Shown in pieces: positions 47,536-55,597 of a DNA stretch of 55,597 nucleotides. Made by a program: the position numbers and the translations under genes. Each line of letters begins with the position of its first letter. Position 1 is the stretch's first letter. Below the pieces are notes generated by a model. That model did no database searches. It saw nothing but the letters and a program-made list of their open reading frames with translations, and was not told where the DNA came from. Source of the stretch: Selaginella moellendorffii (Eukaryota; Streptophyta; Lycopodiopsida; Selaginellales; Selaginellaceae); contig NW_003314332.1 in NCBI RefSeq assembly GCF_000143415.4, positions 1 to 55,597 on the forward strand, in the 5' to 3' direction.

Positions 47536-50500
47536 GCGAGGAATTGCGTTCTTCTTCCAGCCACTATCAATGTGGATGCAGAGAAGGGGGAGGAGCTCAC
47601 CAGTTGGACTTTCGGGATGGAAGGCGAGGATCTGAGGCTGTACAACACAGATGGTGGGAGAAAAGAATGCATGGGGATCCTCATCCAAGTGACAGACACT
47701 CCATGCAGTTCCATGCAAGAATATGGACTGGCACTTGTGGTAGAGACAGCGTCTGCCTTCAAGATCCACCTTGCACATCCTAGCGGCTTCCCGGAGGGGG
47801 GTAGCGGCTATGAGGAATTCCTAGAGGGAGCTAGGGAGAGGTTGTCCAGGAGGCCCACAATTTCAAAGACGCTGCGGGTCTATGAAGATCACATGGAATC
47901 CACGGACCTCACCTACGGCGATGTTCAAAAACTATATTCCAACATTGAGCCGTTGAGAGTGACTCCAGTTCGCGAAGCAAAGGGGAAGGGGGTCGATCTG
48001 GAAATTACCTCGAAGCAGAAAAGGGTGGTCAAGCTCAAGCCGACGTCCGACTCTCCTGCTCCAAAAAAGAAGGTACTCAGTGATGCCATTGCCTCGGGTT
48101 CGAACACTACACCCACCAAAAAGAAGAGCCGCAAAGAGCAGAAAGAGCAAGAAGAGGCAGCAAAAATCGTCGCAGATAATAGTACTTGTTACTATTCCAA
48201 CAAAGTATATACAATCGACGTGAGCCGTATCGACATCCAAAGCAAACACAACCACAGGCTAGTATCTGATGAGTGGGTGGAGAAATTGAAGCAGAAGATG
48301 CTGGCAAGTCCAGTAACACCCGACATCGCAGACGTGATCCCCTACTACCAAAAAATGAAGGGCGAGATGAGGTTTCCAGACTTGATCAATAGGAAGGTGT
48401 TGGACGATCAGAACATCCGGTTCTATGCCGTCTCCGGGCAGCATTCTAGCTTGGTGATGCAAGAGATAGTTGTGGATATTATGGTGGGCGAGGAGGTGAA
48501 GAAAGTCTTCAAGACAAGAGTTGTCCGCCTGATAAAAGGCAACTCGCCCCTCCGATCTATCATATACATCTCCCACGCGCAGAATGTCAAGCAAGAAACG
48601 TGCTACAAATCGGGTCTGCACGAGACATTGGCACGAACACGGAAGCTCTGGGTTCAACTGAAGAAGCCACAAAAACCAGGACAAGGACGTGCACTAGCAA
48701 CTAGCGCCTGGCAGGTAAGCCTCGTTGTATGTGGCATAGCATGTGGCCTCACGCCATTTCCATTGCAGGAATTCTCGAGTCTTCTCTCGAAAACACTGGG
48801 GGTCAATGACACACTCAGCATCCATAACATTCTACTCGCGACAAAAGTTGTTTTTGACAAATGGGTAGATGTGCTGAGGAGGTACCATGACGGGGAGTTG
48901 CCAAACTCAATGGGTGTGGAGGACGGCCGGAAGCCCAATGATTTGAAGCTCAACGCCTTGCGTTTCTCGCTGTCTCTAGACGACGACGACCTTCTGACAG
49001 TGGCTAATGCTCTTCTACGTGGTGAGGTTGTCTTCAACAAGACCAAAATGACTCCCGCCCATATTGTGACATACGAGGACTTGTGCACGACTCTGAGAGC
49101 TCGTGCGCTATTGAAGGATTAGATCTTCGAGCAAGTGGCCGTGGAGAGGGTGAGCATCGACACCACGCAAGAGATGATGGAAGCGCTGGAGTTGTCAAAT
49201 GAAGACATCGACGAGTACGTGAAGGGGGCCCCCAAGTTCATCGATCTGCTGCGGGATGCCACGAAAAGTAAAGCTGAGAAGTTGGATCAGTATCCAAATT
49301 TCATTAAGATTGATGTCGACCGCCGGCTTCAGAAACAGCTCGACCCCGCAGCAGAGGCCTATCGAGAAGCTTACCGGGTATACTTGAATTCGGATGAGGA
49401 TCAAAGGTGGAGGAGCATCGTTTCCCGCGGAGATGAGCAGGTCAAGAACATCTTTTGTGTGATGGACTTCACAAACGAGGAGATCACTCATGCAGACGAA
49501 GTCAACTCCATCATTGACTTAATGGTGGGACTTGCGGAGGTGGAATCTTCAGTCCACTATATGATCTACGACTCCGAATCCTATCACAAGTTCTGGAAGG
49601 CCTTGAACGAGGTGAAGGCTCGGTTGAAAGGCAAGGAGATGCGGGAGATCCATGGGATAATGGCTAAGAAGAAGATACCGACGAATGTCCGCATCTTCAC
49701 ACTCGCCCTTGTTATTGGTCCTGCAGCAGAGTGGGACTGGAGTGACTTCCCAGCTTCGTTCGACAAGGCCAATCGAATTGATCTGAGGGAGGTCAATTTA
49801 CCCGTGCCTGAGGAACTGAAGACGGCTATGGAGCTTTCGAATCCAAAGAAAGCTCCAGGTGCAGCATGGGAAATGCTCAGCTGGGTCTTCAACGCAATAG
49901 CGGGTGGGTCACCTGCTTCCGACTCCAAGGGCAAATGCGTTGTCGAGTACAACTGCGGCGGACTATTCTTTCAAGCCGCACTACTCAAGGGTGTCCCGTG
50001 TGTTGCGGTGACAAACTCCATTGAAGAGGTGACTTCAATGGAGCATATAATTACAGTTGCCAAAGAAAAACAGTATCTTCTCTGCGAACCTGGTGAGTAC
50101 GCACTTTAAGTTTAAATGTTATCTCACAAGCTCTGTATGCAGGAGCGTGGCCACCCCCAGATGCTGAAACGGCGTTAACAGCTACTGTTGAAGATACCCA
50201 TGTTGGGCCGAGCTCACAACCTGCACAAGGTAAGGTCACGTGAGGCCTCACGCCATTTTGATTATAGATCGTTGTGAATATTCAGACACGAGGACTGAAA
50301 AGCGCACTGGTGGCGCATCGAAGAAGGACAAACAGAAAAGCAATAGGAAAAAAGGAGGTACAAATTATATTTGCAATGGCGTGTGGTCTCATGCCATTCC
50401 TTGCAGGAGAAACTTCTTCAAAGGCAAAACAGGCAAGCACCAGCCAAGCTCAAACTGACAGTGGTCATAAAAAGCGAAAGCACGTTGGACAGTCGTCGAG

Positions 50501-52916
50501 ATCAGAGGCGTTTGATTCGAAAAGGAAGAAGGGCAACGAAAAGATGATAGGTAATGCCTCGCGGTTATGGCGTGTGTGCTCATGCCATTCATTGCAGATC
50601 AAGGGCTGAGTGAAAGCAGGCAGTCACCACCTCATGACTCAGATTCCTATGGCGGACTCCCTTTCCCCAATCTCAATGGAGAGGTACAATGGATGAGGGA
50701 AGTTTTTCAAGGCAGGGCCACGTTTTTCTCATCTCGTCGTCTTCGAAGGGTGCAAGAACGTGCAGAAACCATGTTAAGACAGTCGGGTGAGGATACGGTC
50801 CTAGGTCACGCACTAAAACAGGCTATGGATGTCTTGTATTTTGAGATGGAGACTCGGCCAGATGATTTTCCCAAGATGGTCCTGGAAGAACAAGCCATCC
50901 AGCCTGAGCAGCCTATGGAAGAAATGCAGGAGGGGGATGAAGAGCCAGAGAAAGATAATGAGCAGGAAGAGCAGAAGGACGAAGAGGAGGACAAAGAAGA
51001 GGAGGACGAAGAAGAGGAGGACGAAGAGGACTTGGATGGTCCTCACAATGGTGACGATCACAATAACGACGACGACGATGATGACGACGATGGCCAGCCT
51101 GAGGTGGCCAAAGAGCGGCGGAGGAAGGTCATACAAGACAAACCATCAGGTAAATAATAATACATCCATTCCTAACCTTTTACCATTTCTAACATTGTCC
51201 ATGTAGGTCGCAGAGCAAATGGTAAGTAGAGATTATTCAGTTGAATTTACAAACTCTAGCCTTTAGTGTCGAGGAAGGATAGTGCCAAGCAAGGGTCGAA
51301 ACGTATGTCCAATCCTTCAGAATCAGCAGTGCGCTCAAGTGATATCGGTCCTAGTTCCTCAATAGCAGTTGATGGTAAATACAGTATAGTCGATTCAATG
51401 TGCTAATGAGTTTGTTTTTAGTAGCACGGGAGGATACCATCTCAATCGAAGGGAGATATTTGGACATGCATATGGATCCGCCAGTGGACTCTACTTGCCT
51501 GCAAGAGTCATCAGAGCTGGTGGAGGCTACTATCCATATCAACACCAAGCAAGCTGACCACGCTCCACTTGATGCTGCCCATACCACTGAGTCAATCTTG
51601 TCCACGTATCCAACTGACGGTGACCAGGCGCCATTGGACCCACATGAGGCCGCCCCAGCCGCCGAGCCGGTCGTATCCTCATTTCCAACGGACTCAACGT
51701 GTGCCCAATCGTCTGACTACGCGCCGTTGGAACCTCCCTACACCGCCCCTGCTGCCTGTTCGGTCATGTCCACTTTGCCAACGGAGGCACCAGCTGAAAT
51801 GGCGTGTGATCACACGCCATCGGAACCACCCCATGCCACTGTTGAGCCAGTTGTACCAGAGTCTACAGCTGAAATGGCATGTGCCCACACGCCATCGGAT
51901 GCGATTGACCCCACATTGCAGAGGAGAGTATTTCCGCCCTTCACGTTTCCTCGACCAAAACCCTCTCAACGACCATCGGGAGCAACATTCGCTAATATTG
52001 TAGATGGTAAAATTGACTTGTACCATTTTTTATGCTGACGCATTTCATTTCAGAGTCACGGCGAAGGTACTGTATCGTTTTTGATCTGAACGGTGTCCTT
52101 TTCTCCCATGAGTGTGGCTCGTCCTCGAATGTCATTGCACCCTCCAAAGCCTGCGGTCGCAAGTTGGTCAAAAGAGACAGATTCACATTAATCACACGGG
52201 AGAAACTGCGGGATCTAATAATGACCATGCGACACTTAAAACAGAGGGCCGGGTTCAATTTGCAATTGGGAGTTTGGACATCCATGATGCGCCACAATGC
52301 ATTAACGTTGCTACAAATGATGCACGATCAGACGCGAGTAATATTACCATTTGACTTTCTCCTAACGCAGGAGGATTGCTTGACTATGGTCCATGTGAGG
52401 GGTAGCAAGCCCATCTTCGTCAAGCCAGAGGCTGTAGTGATGAACCGGACTGCTAGCTCAAGTGAAATCCTCATCATCGATGACTCGCCGATTAAAACTG
52501 CAGCGAACACGCACACATATGCAGTGCACCCCATCTCTTGCAGTATGGAAACTAGGAAGAAGAAACCGTATGTTCTGGGGGACCTTGCAAAACGGCTTGG
52601 AGCGATGGTGATAGAGAACTGGCCAGTCCAGGAGGTAGCTGCAGAAATCAACCAAATGGCAGATGAAACGGTATATCAGAAGCCATTTGATCGGACAGAC
52701 ACCAGTCATCATTTATGGCATGTATATTGTCTAGCCAAGCACTATCCGCATCTCCATAATCTGCTCAACCGGATGGGTTCTTCGACCACTGAACATGAGC
52801 GTGGACGTATTAGAGAAGAGATGGCATTACTATTGGGTTTAAATCCTGATAGTGTGGAGAGTGATGAAATTCCAAGATTATTGTATAAGCGTTGGAGGCA
52901 AAAAATAACAGTCTGA
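47536..52916 (+). CDS. Cargo gene: ParB-like / methyltransferase-like / HAD phosphatase fusion
   Basis: Exons 47536-48714, 48769-50092, 50143-50229, 50268-50357, 50407-50550, 50598-51149, 51207-51221, 51267-51374, 51422-52006, 52054-52916 join into ~1,649 codons; any 5' exon is unresolved. About 213-360: ParB-like (KVYTIDVSRIDIQS...RFYAVSGQHSSL, then SHAQNVKQE). About 750-835: a C-terminal N6/N4 DNA-methyltransferase-like shape (PGAAWEMLSW, VVEYNCGGLFFQAALLKG, VAVTNS) with degenerate cofactor motifs. A Lys-rich and then Asp/Glu-rich linker follows. About 1361-1648: FCP1/NIF-type HAD phosphatase (VFDLNGVLF, GVWTSM, FVKPEAV, IIDDSPIKTA). One in-frame TAG (49120, ~codon 511) sits between the first two domains. 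Bacterial ParB-methylase fusions are known. A role in modifying the element or its target DNA is inference. Confidence 0.62.
48715..48768 (+). other. 54-nt intron containing a palindrome
   Basis: GTAAGC...TTGCAG, phase 0. The palindrome at 48736-48757 ends 11 nt before the intron end. Read-through would stay in frame. Confidence 0.75.
50230..50267 (+). other. 38-nt intron, mostly palindrome
   Basis: GTAAGG...TTATAG, phase 1, joining PAQ to DRCEYSD. The palindrome 50235-50256 fills 22 of 38 nt. It is shorter than normal plant introns. Confidence 0.65.
50358..50406 (+). other. 49-nt intron containing a palindrome
   Basis: GTACAA...TTGCAG, phase 1, palindrome at 50376-50397 ending 9 nt before the acceptor. 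Confidence 0.72.
50551..50597 (+). other. 47-nt intron containing a palindrome
   Basis: GTAATG...TTGCAG, phase 1, palindrome at 50567-50588 ending 9 nt before the acceptor. Confidence 0.72.
51799..51895. repeat. Two palindromes inside the cargo reading frame
   Basis: 51799-51820 is perfect (core GGCGTGTGATCACACGCC); 51874-51895 has core GGCATGTGCCCACACGCC. Both translate as MACxHTPS preceded by AE. Confidence 0.93.
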
Positions 52917-53334
52917 GATGGCATGTATTTATTTAAAAATGTAACTTATTATGGCATGGGGTTCCATGCCATTGTATTAATATTAAAAGACAATTCTTTG
53001 AGAGGATTTGCATTATACTAGAAGTGTTACAGCATGTTATTGGAAGTCTACGAAGTTGTTTTATTAATAATGGGAAAGTAAAGATTGAATGGGGACTTGG
53101 GCTCCACCTAGACTCGGAGCAACTGAGCCAATATTAAAAGGATGGAAAGAAATTGGACGACGATGACAAGGAGAAGAGAGAGGTGAAGCAGTGGCAGGGG
53201 GAGGAGAAGTGATTGAGTAGACATTTCCTTGTTTAAAATAAAATGGCATGTGCCTCAATGCAGTTGAATTTTGTTATATTTATATACTATATAAAGGTTT
53301 GGAAACTTTATTTTACAAGTGGGATAATGACAAT
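52917..53334. repeat. Right subterminal region with palindromes
   Basis: GATGGCATGT directly follows the cargo TGA. A full copy lies at 52951-52972 (arms ATGGCATGG and CCATGCCAT) and a degraded one at 53242-53262. No gene was seen. Confidence 0.8.
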
Positions 53335-53358
53335 TCCCACTTTAACGAAATAGAGCTT
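53335..53358 (-). repeat. Right terminal inverted repeat
   Basis: 24 bp, TCCCACTTTAACGAAATAGA plus GCTT, perfect reverse complement of the left TIR. An outer TTAGTAT lies at 53370-53376. Confidence 0.9.
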
Positions 53359-54030
53359 GTAAGGCGTCGTTAGTATTTTCGGAAAGCCTAGAATGAGGAG
53401 CACCTCTAGAAATAAATGGCATCCAAAACCAAGCTCGGAAAAGCACAAATTCCTACTACAAAGATGATCCAATTTAGCTGGAGAAGAAAATCCTTTTGTA
53501 TGCTGTCAATTCACTCAAATCTAGCGCCAAGAATCACCACTACTTGTAGATCTAGGCCAAATCTACAAGCCCAAATGCACTACTTTAAGAAATTGGGCTG
53601 AGGATTTAGATGAGAGAATAAAAACCCCAAAATGTTTATCAAATTGAGCCAAGAAATGTTGTATCTCTTCAAATACTGCACAATTTTATGAGTGCCTTAC
53701 TTTGCTAGAAAGAGGAGCTTTAAACCTATTTAAGACGCCTAAGATCAAACAAAACCACCACAAGATGAACAAGAAATTGCTTCCCAAAGTCTATGGCCAA
53801 AAAAAAAAGAGAGAAATGATGCCTTAGAAAGTGTTGTGCATCACGCTAGGTTCACCACTTGTTAGGGGAAAGAGGGGTGCCTCCCTCAACGCTCGCTCAA
53901 ACACGAGAAATGCTTTAATGCTCTCCACAAATGCCCCCCTTTTGCCCTTGTGGGGCAAGGGTTTTATACAAGAAAGATGGGGAATATTTTGAGGACCAAA
54001 ATATTCCTTTTCTCTCTCTCACTCTCTCAA
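53359..54030. other. Right flank, no gene seen
   Basis: AT-rich sequence between the transposon and the gypsy remnant. It may be untranslated retroelement sequence, but no LTR boundary is visible. Confidence 0.4.
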
Positions 54031-55597
54031 TGGCCACGCTTTAACATCATTTGTCCACCTCAAAGGGAAGTTAAGGAAGACTCCCATGTTGATGTTACTG
54101 GACATTGGTAAAGATTTTGAGGTAGAAATGGATGCTTCAAACTTTGCATTGGGTGCAATTTTGAAGTAGGATAACCATCTAATGGCATTCTTCTCAAAGA
54201 AATTGAACAAAACTTAGTGAAAGTGGCCTGCCCACAAAAAGGAATTATTTGCGGTGGTCAAGGCGCTCAAAGAGTGGTAATACTACCTTGGGAGGCACTT
54301 CAAAGTTTATATGGATAATGTGGCAATGAAACAGTTATTGTCACAGTACGACCTAAGAGGAAAACAAGGTTGGTGGGCCAATGTTTTGGCCCAAGTTCAA
54401 TTGCAAGATTCTATATAAACCTAGGAAGAGCAACATCTATGCCAATGCTCTAAGTTGAAAGGCAAGTTTGAAGTTGGTGATATCCAATGCAACAGTATCC
54501 TTTTGGGATGATGTGTGGATAGCATATGAGAACGATGGTCTAGCACAAGAAGTGTTGCTAAGGAACCAAGAGGCATAGGATGTTCATCAGAAAGGTGAGC
54601 TACCAACAGAAGAGAAAACAAGATATGTGGAATGCAATAGACTCATCTATTATAAATAAACGAAGATGTATGTTCCAAAAGGGGAACTAAAGAAAGTAAC
54701 CTTAAAAGAGTGTTATGATGGACCTTTTGCAAGACACAACAGAGTGCCTAAAACAATGGAGTTACTCAAGAGGAAGTATCATTGGTCAGACATAGCTAAT
54801 GACTCCAAGACTATGTAAAGACATGTTTAACATATCAACAGGTCAAAACCATGACTAATGCTAGTGGGGGCTTGATAAAGCCTAGATCATCCATGGAAAT
54901 GTCTTATGATGGACTTCATCATGGGACTTGCCCTAAGTGAGGGGTTTGATGCAATATTTGTGGTGGTGGACTGGTTTTCAAAGATGGTACATTTTATACC
55001 CACCACGATAGAAGTGGATGCAGAAGGTGTGGTGAAGCTATTTTTTAAACAAATGGTTCGAATGTAAGGAAGGCTAAAAGAAATCATCTCAGATCGAGAT
55101 AAGATCTTCACCAGGAGGTTCTGGAGAACTCTCCTAGAACAATATTACACCAAGTTGAAATTTAGCACAACTTATCACCCACAGATAGGTATTGGGTATT
55201 AAGTCAAGTTTAATGGTACTAACACTTCTTGACAGATGGACAAACAGAAAGAGTGAATAAGCAGCTGGAGGATTATTTGCAATATTATATCTCAGAAGAC
55301 TAGACTAATTAGGTAAGTCATTTAGGATTTGCAAAAATATGCTATAACAATTCACCACATTCAAGTATCAAGATGAGTCCATGGGAAGTCATCAATGGGG
55401 AAGCTATTGAAGGTCTTGTGGAACTTGGTGTGGCCGAGTATCATAGAGAGTTATCTGCAATAGAGGCATTCACGGCAGAAAGACTCAATATTTAGAATAT
55501 AGTGAGGGATATTTTGGAACGAGCTTAACAAAGGCAAATTAAATATGCAAATTAGAAGCGATCGTCGAGGTGCTACTACGCGCCGCCTTGCGTTTGT
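54031..55597 (+). mobile_element. Decayed Ty3/gypsy pol (RT/RNase H, integrase), running off the edge
   Basis: The plus strand reads RNase H-like VEMDASNFALGAIL...SKKLNKT and YLGRHFKVYMDN (54.1-54.3 kb). Next come the integrase zinc region (DGPFARHNRVPKTMELLKRK, then YVKTCLTYQQVKTMT), a catalytic-core DAIFVVVDWFSKMVHF, a stretch resembling SDRDKIFT, and HPQI-DGQTERVNKQLEDYL interrupted by an intron-like insert. Multiple stops (mostly TAG/TAA/TGA where CAG/CAA/CGA/TGG is expected) and a frameshift show it is dead. The orientation is opposite to the gag fragment at 36.5-39.5 kb, so they are separate insertions. Confidence 0.75.
55189..55235 (+). other. 47-nt intron-like insertion in gypsy integrase
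   Basis: GTATTGG start, TACTAAC branch-point consensus at about 55217, pyrimidine-rich CTTCTTGACAG end. Removing it restores HPQIDGQTERVN exactly, in phase 1. Confidence 0.68.

Larger units (their letters stand above)
40122..53358. mobile_element. 13.2-kb DNA transposon with 24-bp TIRs, transposase-like gene and cargo gene
   Basis: Both ends carry the same 24-bp sequence in inverse orientation (AAGCTCTATTTCGTTAAAGT plus GGGA). Between them are a minus-strand DUF7869-type transposase-like gene, a divergent plus-strand multidomain gene, a 3.4-kb repeat-rich central region and more than 20 copies of a 22-bp palindrome that I did not find outside these limits. The TIRs plus confinement of the palindromes define the unit. 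I could not find a convincing target-site duplication. DUF7869 is a widespread eukaryotic family; its link to a TIR element here is my observation. Confidence 0.82.

Noticed and set aside
47536-49120. Separate genes either side of the TAG at 49120
   Set aside because: Both frames are in register with no start context or intergenic gap; a single gene with one nonsense codon is simpler.
50829-51206. Lys/Arg/Thr-rich frame at the acidic linker
   Set aside because: Frame-shifted shadow of the GAGGAAGA repeats that encode the acidic linker.
40665-53262. CRISPR array explanation for the palindromes
   Set aside because: Copies are irregularly spaced, in exons and introns of a eukaryotic element, with no uniform spacers or cas genes.
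36520-55597. One gypsy element split by the 13-kb transposon
   Set aside because: The gag-protease part is on the minus strand and the pol part on the plus strand, so they are separate insertions.

Overview
The window looks like a vascular-plant nuclear genome of lycophyte type, most likely Selaginella. It has compact genes with spliceosomal introns of about 45-60 nt, almost intronless pentatricopeptide (PPR) genes, and plant-specific genes (SQD1, LCBK1, HEI10, a purple acid phosphatase). The species is an inference from gene style, not a database result.

Region 1 (1-21.1 kb) is ordinary gene space. It holds the edge of a secreted-protein gene, a decayed CRP1-like PPR pseudogene, a nardilysin-like M16 metalloprotease, two convergent PPR genes around a small AT-rich island, sphingoid-base kinase LCBK1, sulfolipid synthase SQD1, the meiotic RING protein HEI10 and a purple acid phosphatase.

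Region 2 (21.05-36 kb) is built from repeated copies of one block: the meiotic double-strand-break enzyme SPO11-1 plus genes for MiAMP1-type cysteine-rich secreted peptides. About 4 kb is present as two nearly identical inverted arms (21,054-25,072 and 28,403-32,416), each with a full-length SPO11-1 and two peptide genes that share a divergent promoter. Two truncated SPO11-1 copies, a fifth peptide gene and AT-rich repeats surround them. The last exon of the phosphatase was carried into the right arm, so the left arm is the original.

Region 3 (36.5-40 kb, and 54 kb to the end) is decayed Ty3/gypsy retrotransposon sequence. One copy carries a precise 47-nt spliceosomal-type intron inside a conserved integrase motif.

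Region 4 (40,122-53,358) is the most unusual part: a 13.2-kb element bounded by a perfect 24-bp terminal inverted repeat. Two divergent genes lie inside. The minus-strand gene is a roughly 1,029-codon DUF7869-type transposase-like frame. The plus-strand gene encodes about 1,650 codons that join a ParB-like domain, a degenerate methyltransferase-like segment, acidic low-complexity sequence and an FCP1/NIF-type HAD phosphatase. The element is studded with more than 20 copies of a 22-bp palindrome (core GGCRTGNGGCCNCAYGCC) that I did not see outside the TIRs. Four copies sit 9-11 nt upstream of 3' splice sites in introns of only 38-54 nt, four lie inside reading frames, and others follow stop codons or fill the central promoter region. 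Both genes are interrupted only by in-frame TAG or TGA codons that single C-to-T changes would explain.
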